Of a DNA stretch of 64,000 nt, positions 1 through 11,461 are shown in pieces. Each line of letters opens with the position of its first letter. Position 1 is the stretch's first letter. Location: positions 1-64,000 of the forward strand of contig NZ_CP029758.2 in the NCBI RefSeq assembly GCF_004006395.2. The letters are read 5' to 3'. Source of the stretch: Clostridium sp. AWRP (GTDB lineage: Bacteria; Bacillota; Clostridia; Clostridiales; Clostridiaceae). The translations under genes and the position numbers were made by a program. Below the pieces are notes generated by a model, which saw only the letters and a list, made by a program, of their open reading frames with translations, made no database searches and was not told where the DNA came from.

Positions 1-581
1 CTTTCCAATTTAGCATTTATTTTTTCTTTACTTATTATATATAGAGCGCAATAAATACATCACTCTCATGTAAACTAACATTTATAAAAGCAATTAATCC
101 ACCTAATTATAAATCCTAAAGTTTTACTATTAAATTATATATTCACTAAGTTACAATGTCAATACAAAATGAAGACTACAAAAATGGATAAAAACATTAC
201 CTGTTAATATTTTTTATCGGTTTTTGTGGATAACTTCTTGAATAGGTAGTTAGGTTTTGATATTATAAATAGAGACCTGTTAATAATTTAAAAAATATAT
301 AACTTATCCACAGCTGTGGATAAAAATGTGTATAAGTTGTTTAATTTTATATAAACTTCCTATTCATTTATACATTTTTAACTATTTTACTAACATTATT
401 CATTGTAGATAATGTTAATATTTATTTTACGGTTATTGTTTATAACTTTTTTTATTTAAAAGATATAAACATATTTATAAACATGTGAATATTTTTATAA
501 ACATATGTCAAGAAAATATAATGACGTTTATAATCATGTAAATATGTTGTGAATTATTTTTCTAAGACTGGAGGATACAAA
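1..581. other. oriC: oriC region upstream of dnaA
   Basis: This is a very AT-rich non-coding stretch before dnaA. Perfect DnaA boxes are visible: TGTGGATAA at 225-233, TTATCCACA at 304-312 and TGTGGATAA at 315-323, plus a near match TGTGTATAA at 327-335. The pair at 304-323 forms a short inverted arrangement. The AT-rich tract at about 400-550 could be the unwinding element. A divergent rpmH would be expected further left, but no start of it is seen inside the window. Confidence 0.85.
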
Positions 582-1934
582 ATGAATGCCCATCCAAAAG
601 AAATATGGGAACAATCTTTAAACATAATAAATGGTGAAATTACTGAAGTAAGCTTTAACACATGGATTAAAAGTATTACTCCTGTATCTATTGAAAATGA
701 CACCTTCATATTAAGTGTACCAAATGACCTTACTAAAGGCATATTAACTAGTAAATATAAAAATTTAATAGCTAATGCTCTAAAATTAATTACTTCAAAA
801 AAATACAACATTAAATTTTTAATTGCCTCTGAATCAGAAGAAGCTTTAACATTAGACAACTCTAAAAAAAGGCACAATAAAAATTCTGTATTGGTAAATG
901 ATGAAATGTCAACCATGCTAAATCCAAAATATACTTTTGATTCCTTCGTTATAGGTAATAGTAATAGATTCGCTCATGCAGCTTCACTTGCTGTAGCTGA
1001 ATCACCTTCAAAAGCATATAATCCTTTGTTCATATACGGAGGCGTAGGATTAGGCAAAACTCATTTAATGCACGCTATAGGACATTACATACTAAACAAT
1101 AATAGCAAATCTAAAGTAGTATACGTTTCATCTGAAAAGTTTACAAATGAACTTATAAATTCAATAAAAGATGATAAAAATGTAGAGTTTAGAAACAAAT
1201 ATAGAAATATAGATGTACTATTAATAGATGATATACAATTTATAGCAGGTAAGGAAAGAACCCAAGAAGAATTTTTTCATACCTTCAATGCACTATACGA
1301 AGCTAATAAACAAATAATTTTATCTAGTGATAGACCACCAAAAGAAATACCTACATTAGAAGATAGACTTAGATCTAGATTTGAATGGGGACTTATAGCA
1401 GATATTCAACCACCAGACTTTGAAACTAGAATGGCTATATTAAAAAAGAAGGCAGATGTTGAAAATTTAAATATTCCTAATGAAGTAATGGTGTATATAG
1501 CTACCCAAATTAAATCTAACATTAGAGAACTTGAAGGTGCTCTAATAAGGATAGTTGCTTTCTCCTCACTTACAAATAAAGAAATAAGTATAGATTTGGC
1601 GGTAGAGGCATTAAAAGATATAATTTCAAGCAAACAATCAAAACAAGTTACCATAGACTTAATACAGGACGTAGTTGCAAACTATTATAACTTAAAAGTA
1701 GATGATTTAAAATCTGCAAGAAGAACAAGAAATATAGCTTTTCCAAGACAGATAGCTATGTACTTGTGCAGAAAACTTACAGATATGTCTTTGCCAAAAA
1801 TAGGAGAAGAATTTGGTGGAAGAGATCATACTACAGTAATACATGCCTATGAAAAAATATCAACTAATTTAAAACAGGATGAAAGTCTTCAAAATGCTAT
1901 AGGCGATTTAACAAAACGACTAAATCAAAATTAA
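582..1934 (+). CDS. dnaA: Chromosomal replication initiator protein DnaA
   Basis: DnaA binds DnaA boxes at oriC, opens the duplex and loads the replicative helicase. The 450-residue protein has the usual order: an N-terminal DnaB-interaction domain, a short variable linker, an AAA+ domain and a C-terminal box-binding helix-turn-helix. Visible motifs are Walker A GGVGLGKTH from about residue 153, Walker B VLLIDDIQF near 210, and the DnaA signature GGRDHTTVIHA from about 412. The ATG at 582 is preferred to a GTG at 549 because GGAGG lies about 7 bases upstream of it and the protein then begins MNAHPKEIW as in relatives. DnaA boxes on both sides suggest autoregulation. It is followed by dnaN. 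Confidence 0.98.
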   Translation: MNAHPKEIWEQSLNIINGEITEVSFNTWIKSITPVSIENDTFILSVPNDLTKGILTSKYKNLIANALKLITSKKYNIKFLIASESEEALTLDNSKKRHNKNSVLVNDEMSTMLNPKYTFDSFVIGNSNRFAHAASLAVAESPSKAYNPLFIYGGVGLGKTHLMHAIGHYILNNNSKSKVVYVSSEKFTNELINSIKDDKNVEFRNKYRNIDVLLIDDIQFIAGKERTQEEFFHTFNALYEANKQIILSSDRPPKEIPTLEDRLRSRFEWGLIADIQPPDFETRMAILKKKADVENLNIPNEVMVYIATQIKSNIRELEGALIRIVAFSSLTNKEISIDLAVEALKDIISSKQSKQVTIDLIQDVVANYYNLKVDDLKSARRTRNIAFPRQIAMYLCRKLTDMSLPKIGEEFGGRDHTTVIHAYEKISTNLKQDESLQNAIGDLTKRLNQN

Positions 1935-2098
1935 TTATCAACAACTGTTAATATTATTTAGTAATAACACTGTGCATTAAAAATATTAATATATTTTTTT
2001 CTAATTATGTGGATAACGTCAATTTTTATCAATTACTTATCCACAATTATTTTTCGCATTTTTTTATTCAGTACCAACGCATTCAAAGGTTATCAACA
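1935..2098. other. DnaA-box cluster between dnaA and dnaN
   Basis: The dnaA-dnaN spacer carries a second box cluster: TTATCAACA at 1935-1943, TGTGGATAA at 2008-2016, TTATCCACA at 2037-2045 and TTATCAACA at 2090-2098. With the upstream cluster this gives the bipartite origin known from Bacillus and several other Firmicutes. The first box abuts the dnaA stop codon. Confidence 0.8.
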
Positions 2099-2190
2099 TA
2101 ATCACAGCCCCTACTACTATTATTACTAAATTTAATTAATTATCTATATTCTATATATCTTTCTACAATGTGAATAAAGGAGGACATTAA

Positions 2191-3294
2191 ATGAATTTTA
2201 TATGTACAAAAACAGAATTACAAGAAGCTATTTCAATAGCACAAAAAGCTATTACAGGAAAATCCAGTATGCCAATATTAAATGGTCTACTTATTACAAC
2301 TTATAAAAATCAAATTAAATTAACTGGATCAGATATAGACCTCAGTATAGAAACAAAAATAAATGCAGAGATAAATGAAGAAGGTTCTGTAGTAGTTGAT
2401 TCTAGAATATTTGGAGAAATTATAAGAAAATTACCTAATGACAATATAAATATTTCTACTACAGAAAATAATTCAATAGAAATAATATGTCAAAAATCTA
2501 AATTCAATCTAATTCATATGAATGCAGAAGATTTTCCTGAAATACCTAATATAAATGAAAATATTATTTTTTTAATACCTCAAAAAATATTAAAAGATAT
2601 GATAAAAAGTACTATTTTCGCTGCAGCTCAAGATGAAACAAGACCTATTCTTACAGGCATTTTATTTGAAATCAAGGACAAAAAATTGAATTTAGTAGCA
2701 TTAGACGGATATAGATTAGCTTTAAAATCAGAATATCTTAATACAGAAAACGTAATAAATGCTGTAATTCCAGAAAAAACTTTAAGTGAAGTTTCTAAAA
2801 TCTTAGAAGATAATGATAAAAATGTAAATATAACTTTTACACCTAATCACATACTTTTCAATTTAGATAATACTAAAATTATATCTAGATTACTGGAAGG
2901 TGAATTTATAAAATATAATTCTATAATTCCAGATGAATTTAATTTGCAAGTAACAGCTAAAAGAGAAGAACTTTTAAGTTGTATAGAAAGAGCTTCTCTA
3001 ATGGCTAAAGACAGTAATACCAATTTAATAAAGTTAGAAATAGAAGAAAACAACATGATAATAACTTCAAATTCTCAATTGGGAATGGTCAGAGAGGAAT
3101 TAAATATATTATTGCAAGGAGATACATTAAAAATTGCATTTAATTCAAAATACTTAATAGATGTCTTGAAAATAATGGATGAAGAAGAAATCATTATGAA
3201 ATTCTCTAGCAGCGTAAGTCCATGTGTAATCAAAAATAAAGATAAAGACAATTGTACTTATTTAGTGCTTCCAGTAAGGCTTCTAAACAATTAA
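2191..3294 (+). CDS. dnaN: DNA polymerase III beta subunit (sliding clamp)
   Basis: The beta clamp forms a ring around DNA and tethers the replicative polymerase; it also docks other repair and replication factors. The 367-residue length matches the family, with three repeated clamp folds and the typical ends (MNFICTKTELQEAI at the start, TYLVLPVRLL near the end). AAAGGAGGA lies just upstream of the ATG. Its position after dnaA and before yaaA-recF is the conserved Firmicute order. The 256-base leader holds the second DnaA-box cluster, so replication and expression signals are interleaved here. Confidence 0.97.
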   Translation: MNFICTKTELQEAISIAQKAITGKSSMPILNGLLITTYKNQIKLTGSDIDLSIETKINAEINEEGSVVVDSRIFGEIIRKLPNDNINISTTENNSIEIICQKSKFNLIHMNAEDFPEIPNINENIIFLIPQKILKDMIKSTIFAAAQDETRPILTGILFEIKDKKLNLVALDGYRLALKSEYLNTENVINAVIPEKTLSEVSKILEDNDKNVNITFTPNHILFNLDNTKIISRLLEGEFIKYNSIIPDEFNLQVTAKREELLSCIERASLMAKDSNTNLIKLEIEENNMIITSNSQLGMVREELNILLQGDTLKIAFNSKYLIDVLKIMDEEEIIMKFSSSVSPCVIKNKDKDNCTYLVLPVRLLNN

Positions 3295-3321
3295 AAATAA
3301 AAAAATTGGAGATAATAGAAA

Positions 3322-3528
3322 ATGAATGAAATTAAGATTAGTACAGATATAATAAAATTAGATTCTTTTCTAAAGTGGTGTGGGGCTGTTTCACAAGGTT
3401 CTGAAGCTAAAATATTTATAAAAAATGGAATGGTAAAGGTAAATGGAGAAGTTGAAGTAAGGAGAGGAAGAAAACTTTCAAAAGGATTTACAGTTGAATT
3501 TCAAGAAAAAACTTATAAAATTATATAG
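3322..3528 (+). CDS. yaaA: S4-domain RNA-binding protein, YaaA family
   Basis: This 68-residue protein is essentially one S4 RNA-binding domain: LDSFLKWCGAVSQGSEAK followed by the G-x-V-x-VNGEVE...RRGRKL motif that contacts RNA. Members sit between dnaN and recF in most Firmicutes and have been linked to ribosome assembly. That functional link is family knowledge and is not visible here. It lies 27 bases after dnaN and probably shares its transcript. GGAGA precedes the ATG. Confidence 0.9.
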   Translation: MNEIKISTDIIKLDSFLKWCGAVSQGSEAKIFIKNGMVKVNGEVEVRRGRKLSKGFTVEFQEKTYKII

Positions 3529-3597
3529 ATGCAATTAAAAATTTATTATTAAATGTGTATTATATATTGTGATATAATTATAAATAGGTGTTTTTAT

Positions 3598-4698
3598 ATG
3601 TATATCAAGTATTTAAAACTTATTAATTTTAGAAACTATAAGGAACTAGAAGTAGAATTTGATAAAAATTTAAATGTATTTATAGGAGATAATGCACAAG
3701 GAAAAACAAATATATTAGAGAGTATATACTATTGCAGTATAGGCAAATCACCAAGAACAAATAAGGATAAGGAATTAATAAATTGGGATGGAAAATATGC
3801 TTATATAAAAGCTGGGGTATATAGTTCGTCACACAACTTAAACGATAAAAAAATAGAGATAAAGATATTCAAAGAAGGTAAAAAGGGAATAAATATAAAT
3901 TCTATAAGAGTAAATAAATTATCTGAACTTATGGGAATTTTTAATGTAGTAATGTTTTCTCCAGAAGATTTAAAAATAATAAAAGAATCTCCTTCTTTCA
4001 GAAGAAAATTTTTAGATATAGAACTGTGTAAATTCAGTAAAAGATATTATTATAACTTAGTTCAATATAACAAGGTTCTAAGTGAAAGAAATTTATTACT
4101 TAGAAAACGGAGTAGTAGTGATAGAGATATTCTTGATATATACGATATCCAATTGTCTAAATATGGTGCAGTTATAATAGATCTCAGAAATAAATACATA
4201 AACAAACTCAGCAAAATGGGTAAGATCATTCATGAAGATATAACTTCACAAACTGAAAAAATAGAATTTAAATATGTAACATCTATAACAGACTTAGATA
4301 ATATACAAAACAGCTTGTTTAAAGTTTTGGAAACTAATAGACAAAGGGATATAGAAAAAGGTATTACCCTCTATGGTCCACATAGGGATGATTTTGTTAC
4401 GAGCATAAATGGTATAAATGTAAGAAGCTTTGGTTCCCAAGGACAACAGAGGACATCAGTTCTAACTATGAAATTCGCGTCTCTTGAAATAATAAAAGAA
4501 ATTACAGGAGAATATCCCGTTTTATTACTGGATGATGTTTTATCTGAACTAGATGCAAATAGACAAAAGTATATATTAAATTCTATAAATGAAATACAAA
4601 CATTTATAACAGGTACAGGAATTGGCAACATTAAAAAAAATGTAAAAAAGGGAAATCAAATATTTATTGTAAAGAGTGGAAAGATGAATAGAATTTAA
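3598..4698 (+). CDS. recF: DNA replication and repair protein RecF
   Basis: RecF is an SMC-like ATPase that helps load RecA at gapped DNA with RecO and RecR. The 366-residue protein starts MYIKYLKLINFRNY, has Walker A GDNAQGKTN at residues 30-38, an ABC-type signature region (FGSQGQQRTSVL) and Walker B PVLLLDDVLSELD near the C-terminus. A GTG upstream at 3553 is in frame but lacks a ribosome site, and the extra residues do not look like RecF. The ATG at 3598 has TAGGTG upstream. It is followed closely by remB and gyrB. Confidence 0.96.
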   Translation: MYIKYLKLINFRNYKELEVEFDKNLNVFIGDNAQGKTNILESIYYCSIGKSPRTNKDKELINWDGKYAYIKAGVYSSSHNLNDKKIEIKIFKEGKKGININSIRVNKLSELMGIFNVVMFSPEDLKIIKESPSFRRKFLDIELCKFSKRYYYNLVQYNKVLSERNLLLRKRSSSDRDILDIYDIQLSKYGAVIIDLRNKYINKLSKMGKIIHEDITSQTEKIEFKYVTSITDLDNIQNSLFKVLETNRQRDIEKGITLYGPHRDDFVTSINGINVRSFGSQGQQRTSVLTMKFASLEIIKEITGEYPVLLLDDVLSELDANRQKYILNSINEIQTFITGTGIGNIKKNVKKGNQIFIVKSGKMNRI

Positions 4699-4716
4699 TT
4701 TTGAAAGGAGATTGTT

Positions 4717-4980
4717 ATGTTTTTACATTTAGGTGAAAATATAGTTGTTCCGATAAAAGATATAATTGGAATATTTGATATTGAAACTTCAACATATAAT
4801 TCTGATACAACCCAATTTTTAAGAATGGCTGAAGAAGATGGATTTGTTCAAAAAATTACAAAAGATAAACCCAAATCATTCATTATTGCGGAAGTAAATA
4901 AAAAAAGTAGAATTTATTTATCACCTATATCTTCATCCACACTAGCTAAAAGGTCAGAAATTTTATGTTACGAACTCTAA
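4717..4980 (+). CDS. remB: Extracellular matrix regulator RemB-like protein (DUF370)
   Basis: This is a small (87 aa) protein of the DUF370/RemB (YaaB) family that lies between recF and gyrB in many Bacilli and Clostridia. The start MFLHLGENIVVPIKDIIGIF is characteristic. In Bacillus subtilis RemA/RemB act on biofilm matrix genes; the role here is inferred from family only. GAAAGGAG sits 6-7 bases before the ATG. The 18-base gap to recF and 17-base gap to gyrB indicate a single transcript. Confidence 0.88.
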   Translation: MFLHLGENIVVPIKDIIGIFDIETSTYNSDTTQFLRMAEEDGFVQKITKDKPKSFIIAEVNKKSRIYLSPISSSTLAKRSEILCYEL

Positions 4981-4997
4981 AATAGGAGGATATAGGT

Positions 4998-6911
4998 ATG
5001 ATGCAAGAAAAAAAACAAACTTATGATGAAAATCAAATACAAGTATTAGAAGGTCTTGAAGCTGTTAGAAAAAGACCTGGAATGTATATTGGAAGTACTA
5101 GTTCAAGGGGGCTTCATCATTTAGTGTATGAGATAGTTGATAATAGCATAGATGAGGCACTGGCAGGATATTGCGATAAAATAAATGTAATTATACATAA
5201 AGATAATTCTATAACAGTTACGGATAATGGTAGAGGAATGCCTGTTGGAATGCACCATAAAATGAAAAAACCAACTGTAGAAGTTATAATGACTATACTG
5301 CATGCAGGAGGAAAATTTGGAGGCGGCGGATACAAAGTTTCCGGCGGACTTCATGGAGTTGGAGCATCAGTTGTAAATGCTCTATCTGAAATCTGTGAAG
5401 TTGAAGTAAAAAGGGAAAGCCATATATGGAGACAGGTATTTAAAAGAGGAAAAGTAGCAAGCGGACTTGACATAATAGGTGATAGTGAGGAGCACGGAAC
5501 AAAAATTCATTTTAAACCGGATGCAGAAATATTTGATGAAATAGAATATGATTATGATACATTGGCTCAAAGGCTTAGAGAATTGGCATTTTTAAACAAG
5601 GGTATAAAAATAAGATTAGAAGATGAGAGAGATGATAAAGAAGAAATATTTCACTATGAAGGTGGAATAAAGTCATTTGTAAGTTATCTTAATAGAAATA
5701 AACAACCAATTCATAAAGAGCCTATATACGTAGAGGGTAAAAAAGATGACTACTCTGTAGAAATTGCTATTCAATATAATGATGGATATACTGAAAATAT
5801 TTTTGCTTTTGCTAATAACATAGATACAGTAGAAGGTGGAACTCATTTAGCTGGATTTAAGTCAGCACTTACTAGAGTATTTAATGATTATGCAAAGAAA
5901 TTTGGTATATTAAAAGAAAATGACAAAAATCTATCAGGAGAAGATATAAGGGAAGGGCTTACTGCAGTTATATCTGTAAAGCTTGTAGACCCCCAATTTG
6001 AGGGCCAGACGAAAACAAAACTAGGAAATAGTGAAGTGCGTGGTATAGTTGACAGCATAATGGGAGAGTCATTAAATAATTTTTTACAGGAAAATCCTCA
6101 AGTAGCAAAGATGATACTTGATAAATCACTTATGGCATCACGTGCTAGAGAAGCGGCAAGAAAAGCAAGAGAGCTTACAAGACGTAAATCTATACTTGAA
6201 AATACTTCTCTTCCAGGAAAATTAGCAGATTGCTCATCTAAAGATCCTTCTGAATGTGAAATATATTTAGTCGAGGGTGATTCTGCAGGTGGATCTGCAA
6301 AACAAGGTAGAGATAGAAAATTTCAAGCTATACTTCCACTGCGTGGTAAAATAATGAATGTTGAAAAACAAAGGCTTGACAAAATACTTGGCTATGAAGA
6401 AATAAGATCCATGATAACAGCATTTGGAGCAGGTATAGGAAAAGACTTTGATGTAAATAAAATAAGATACAATAAAATAATAATAATGACAGATGCAGAT
6501 GTAGATGGTGCGCACATAAGAACATTATTACTTACTTTTTTCTTCAGATATATGAAGGAACTTGTTGAAAAATGTCATGTTTATATAGCTCAACCACCTT
6601 TATATAGAGTAGCTAAAGGAAAGAAGGAATACTACGCATATTCAGATGATGAATTAGATGTATTGCTTACTGAAATAGGTGGGAAAGACAGTAATGTAGA
6701 TATACAAAGATATAAAGGACTTGGAGAAATGGATTCGGAACAACTTTGGGATACTACAATGAATCCTGAAACAAGGACACTTATTCAAGTAAATGTAGAG
6801 GACACTATGGCTGCTGATGAAATCTTTACTATACTTATGGGTGACAAGGTAGAACCTCGTAGAAATTTTATACAAGAAAATGCTAAAAAAGTTGTAAACT
6901 TAGATATATAA
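4998..6911 (+). CDS. gyrB: DNA gyrase subunit B
   Basis: GyrB is the ATPase subunit of gyrase, which introduces negative supercoils together with GyrA. The 637-residue length is typical of Gram-positive GyrB. The GHKL ATPase part is seen in EIVDNSIDEALAGYC and the glycine-rich lid GGGGYKVSGGLHGVGAS. The TOPRIM part is seen in EGDSAGGSAKQGRDR and the acidic DADVDGAHIRTLLL. AGGAGGA at 4984-4990 precedes two adjacent ATG codons; either could initiate. It ends 17 bases before gyrA, with which it is evidently co-transcribed. Confidence 0.98.
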   Translation: MMQEKKQTYDENQIQVLEGLEAVRKRPGMYIGSTSSRGLHHLVYEIVDNSIDEALAGYCDKINVIIHKDNSITVTDNGRGMPVGMHHKMKKPTVEVIMTILHAGGKFGGGGYKVSGGLHGVGASVVNALSEICEVEVKRESHIWRQVFKRGKVASGLDIIGDSEEHGTKIHFKPDAEIFDEIEYDYDTLAQRLRELAFLNKGIKIRLEDERDDKEEIFHYEGGIKSFVSYLNRNKQPIHKEPIYVEGKKDDYSVEIAIQYNDGYTENIFAFANNIDTVEGGTHLAGFKSALTRVFNDYAKKFGILKENDKNLSGEDIREGLTAVISVKLVDPQFEGQTKTKLGNSEVRGIVDSIMGESLNNFLQENPQVAKMILDKSLMASRAREAARKARELTRRKSILENTSLPGKLADCSSKDPSECEIYLVEGDSAGGSAKQGRDRKFQAILPLRGKIMNVEKQRLDKILGYEEIRSMITAFGAGIGKDFDVNKIRYNKIIIMTDADVDGAHIRTLLLTFFFRYMKELVEKCHVYIAQPPLYRVAKGKKEYYAYSDDELDVLLTEIGGKDSNVDIQRYKGLGEMDSEQLWDTTMNPETRTLIQVNVEDTMAADEIFTILMGDKVEPRRNFIQENAKKVVNLDI

Positions 6912-6928
6912 GTAGAGAGGTGTAATTG

Positions 6929-9412
6929 ATGTTTGATGAAGGAAAAATTTTACCAGTAGACATAAGCCGTGAAATGAAGAAAAGTTATATAGACTATGCT
7001 ATGAGTGTTATTGTAAGTCGTGCACTTCCAGATGTACGTGATGGATTAAAGCCAGTTCACAGAAGAATACTGTACTCTATGTACGAGTTAGGACTTACCC
7101 CTGAAAAAGGCTATAGGAAGTGTGCAAGAATTGTAGGAGATGTTTTAGGTAAATATCATCCACATGGAGATACAGCAGTTTATGATGCTCTAGTTAGATT
7201 GGCACAAGACTTCTCTATCAGATATACTCTAGTTGATGGTCATGGAAATTTTGGTTCAGTAGATGGAGATAGTGCTGCAGCTATGAGATATACCGAAGCT
7301 AAAATGAATAAGATAACACTTGAAATGTTAAGGGGAATAAATAAAAATACAGTAGATTTCGTTCCAAACTTTGATGGTGAGGAAAAAGAACCTTCAGTTT
7401 TACCTTCAAGGTTCCCTAATTTGCTTGTAAATGGTTCTGCTGGAATAGCTGTAGGTATGGCTACGAATATACCACCTCATAATCTTACTGAAGTTATAAA
7501 TGGTGTCATAATGATAATAGACAATCCAGACATAACAATTAGTGAGCTTATGACATCTATAAAAGGTCCTGATTTCCCAACTGCAGGAATAATAATTGGC
7601 ACATCAGGCATAAGAAGTGCCTATGAAACTGGAAGAGGAAAAATATTAGTAAGGGCTAAAGCTGAAATTGAAGAAGTTAAAGGTAGAAACAGGATAATAA
7701 TAACTGAAATTCCATATCAAGTTAATAAATCAAAGCTTATAGAAAATATGGCCGACCTTGTTAAGAATAAAAAAATAGATGGAATATCTGATATTAGGGA
7801 TGAATCAGATAGAGATGGAATGAGAATAGTTATAGAATTGAAAAGAGATGCAAATCCTAATGTAACTCTTAATCAGCTATACAAACATACAAGGATGCAG
7901 GATACTTTTGGAATTATAATGCTTTCTCTTGTAAATAATGAACCAAAAGTATTGAATTTAAAGCAAATGCTTGTATATTATTTAAGATTTCAAGAAGAAA
8001 TTATAACAAGAAGAACTAAATTTGATTTAGATAAGGCTCAGGCTAGAGCGCATATTCTAGAAGGATTAAAAATAGCATTAGATCATATAGATGCGGTAAT
8101 ACACCTAATAAGATCATCTAAAACTGCAGAGAATGCAAGGAATGGGTTAATGTCTGAATTTAGTCTTTCAGAAAAACAGGCTCAAGCTATCTTGGATATG
8201 AGACTTCAAAGACTTACAGGTCTTGAAAGAGAAAAAATTGAAAATGAATATAATGAATTGATGGAAACAATAAAACATCTCAAGGAAATACTAGAAAATA
8301 AAGAATTGCTGCTTAAGATAATTAAAGATGAATTAATTGAGATAAGAGATAAATATGGTGATGAAAGAAAAACTGAAATACAGATAAGTAATGATGATAT
8401 AAATATTGAAGATCTTATTGAAGAGCAGGAAGTAGTAATAACTCTAACTCATTCAGGATATATAAAAAGAATTTCTGCTGATACCTATTCTTCCCAAAGA
8501 AGAGGGGGAAAGGGAATACAAGCAATGTCTACAAAAGAGGATGACTTTGTAGAGCACATATTTATTACATCAACCCATAATAATATCTTATTTTTCACTA
8601 ATAAAGGTAAAGTGTATAAATTAAAGGGTTATGAAATCCCGGATGCTGGTAGAACAGCTAAAGGAACAAATTTAGTTAATTTAATACCTCTACAGGGAGA
8701 CGAACAAATTCAAGCAGTTATATCCTTTAAGGAAGTTGATAAGGACAATTATTTTATCATGGCTACTAGATGTGGATTGATAAAGAAGACTAAGATAAGT
8801 CAATATGCTTCTATAAGAAAAAATGGATTAAATGCTATAAATTTAAAAGATGAAGATGAACTTATAGGAGTTAGAATGACTACAGGTAAGAGTGAAATTC
8901 TTATTTTCACTAAAAATGGATATGCTATAAGATTCAGTGAAGATGATGTAAGACCTACGGGAAGAAATACTATGGGAGTAAGAGCTATAACTTTAAGAAC
9001 TGGTGATATAGCTGTAGCTATGGATATTGTAGATAAGTCTCAAGATGTTCTTGTAATTAGTGAGAATGGATTTGGTAAAAGAACTCCAGTATCCGAATAC
9101 ACTATTCATAGAAGAGGTGGAAAAGGAATTATCACTTATAAAGTTACAGAGAAGACCGGTTTAATAGTTGGTGCTAGAGTTGTAAAAGATGAGGATGAAA
9201 TGATGCTCATAAATAGCAGTAATGTAGCTATAAGGCTCAATGTATCTGAGATTTCTGTTACAAATAGAAATACTATGGGAGTTACTCTTATGAGAACAGA
9301 TGAAGAACAAATGGTTGTTGCAATTGCTAAGATAAATTGCAGTGATGATACAAGTGATAATACAAGTAATGATACAAGTGATAATATAGATGATAAAAAA
9401 GTAGAAGAATAA
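6929..9412 (+). CDS. gyrA: DNA gyrase subunit A
   Basis: GyrA cleaves and religates DNA in gyrase. From the ATG at 6929 the protein has 827 residues. The active-site tyrosine is Tyr121 (AAMRYTEAK), and the quinolone-determining region reads HPHGDTAVYDALVRL with Thr82 and Asp86. Threonine at this place is the usual residue in some clostridia and is not by itself a resistance change. The C-terminal half carries the beta-pinwheel repeats (GRNTMGVRA and RNTMGVTL are GyrA-box-like). A TTG one codon upstream is in frame, but GAGAGGTG spacing fits ATG better. The last ~25 residues are an Asp/Ser/Asn/Thr repeat tail. Confidence 0.97.
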   Translation: MFDEGKILPVDISREMKKSYIDYAMSVIVSRALPDVRDGLKPVHRRILYSMYELGLTPEKGYRKCARIVGDVLGKYHPHGDTAVYDALVRLAQDFSIRYTLVDGHGNFGSVDGDSAAAMRYTEAKMNKITLEMLRGINKNTVDFVPNFDGEEKEPSVLPSRFPNLLVNGSAGIAVGMATNIPPHNLTEVINGVIMIIDNPDITISELMTSIKGPDFPTAGIIIGTSGIRSAYETGRGKILVRAKAEIEEVKGRNRIIITEIPYQVNKSKLIENMADLVKNKKIDGISDIRDESDRDGMRIVIELKRDANPNVTLNQLYKHTRMQDTFGIIMLSLVNNEPKVLNLKQMLVYYLRFQEEIITRRTKFDLDKAQARAHILEGLKIALDHIDAVIHLIRSSKTAENARNGLMSEFSLSEKQAQAILDMRLQRLTGLEREKIENEYNELMETIKHLKEILENKELLLKIIKDELIEIRDKYGDERKTEIQISNDDINIEDLIEEQEVVITLTHSGYIKRISADTYSSQRRGGKGIQAMSTKEDDFVEHIFITSTHNNILFFTNKGKVYKLKGYEIPDAGRTAKGTNLVNLIPLQGDEQIQAVISFKEVDKDNYFIMATRCGLIKKTKISQYASIRKNGLNAINLKDEDELIGVRMTTGKSEILIFTKNGYAIRFSEDDVRPTGRNTMGVRAITLRTGDIAVAMDIVDKSQDVLVISENGFGKRTPVSEYTIHRRGGKGIITYKVTEKTGLIVGARVVKDEDEMMLINSSNVAIRLNVSEISVTNRNTMGVTLMRTDEEQMVVAIAKINCSDDTSDNTSNDTSDNIDDKKVEE

Positions 9413-9492
9413 TAAGTGCATTTAGATTAAGTAGAGTAAATACTATTTAATTTTATATGTGTGACATATAAAACATGTTAAATATTTTATAT

Positions 9493-9540
9493 AAAATAAA
9501 TACTAGTGTTCTAATCAAAACACTAGTATTTATTTTGTTA
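9493..9540. terminator. Rho-independent terminator after gyrA
   Basis: A perfect 18-bp inverted repeat with arms 9493-9510 and 9519-9536 and an 8-base loop is followed by a T-rich tail. It lies 80 bases after the gyrA stop and separates the gyrase operon from the rRNA promoter region. It is also T-rich on the other strand. Confidence 0.85.
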
Positions 9541-9765
9541 TATTAAAAAAACAACATAACCTAGTGTGTCAGTATAAGAATATTTAAGGAATAAGTATTA
9601 TAGTGTATGTATTATAAGATAGTTTTACATAATGGTGATATTTTTGAATTATATATATAGGTAATGTGTTAGAATAGCAACTGTCGTCATCAAGTGAAGA
9701 CATTAATTTGAGAATATCAATTGTAATGTCTCATGCAATTCAAAATTAAGTTTTGAAAAAAGATG

Positions 9766-9794
9766 TTGACAAAATAAGAAATAGGTGATATACT
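9766..9794 (+). promoter_or_regulatory. Sigma-A promoter of the rRNA operon
   Basis: TTGACA at 9766-9771 and TATACT at 9789-9794 are separated by exactly 17 bases, a near-consensus vegetative promoter about 155 bases before the 16S 5' end. The rest of the gap from 9541 to 9765 is AT-rich and non-coding; the only structure noted in it is an inverted repeat AGACATTA/TAATGTCT at 9698-9731. Confidence 0.85.
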
Positions 9795-9824
9795 ATAAAA
9801 GCTGTCAAAGTGAGACAGCAAAAT

Positions 9825-9846
9825 GATCCTTGAAAATTAAACAGAG
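9825..9846 (+). other. 16S processing stem, 5' arm
   Basis: GATCCTTGAAAATTAAACAG and the next two bases pair with 11527-11548 (CTCTGTTTAATTTTGAAGGA plus TC), which lies just after the 16S 3' end, with one weak position. This is the long-range stem that brackets 16S in the precursor and is normally cut by RNase III. Confidence 0.75.
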
Positions 9847-9950
9847 GAAGATATAAGTACAACTTATTTAGAATAAACCAGCAATTCTTTTGAGCTGCGA
9901 GAGCAGCTAAAAAAGTAATTTCGTAATAAGAAGAGTCAATACAAACTTTT

Positions 9951-11461
<1,511 letters not shown>

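Noticed and set aside
549..581. GTG start for dnaA eleven codons upstream
   Set aside because: It has no ribosome site and lies upstream of the GGAGG that serves the ATG at 582; the extra residues are not typical of DnaA.
9624..9675. Possible additional rRNA promoters (TTTACA or TTGAAT with TAGAAT)
   Set aside because: Spacer lengths or box quality are poor compared with the consensus promoter at 9766-9794.
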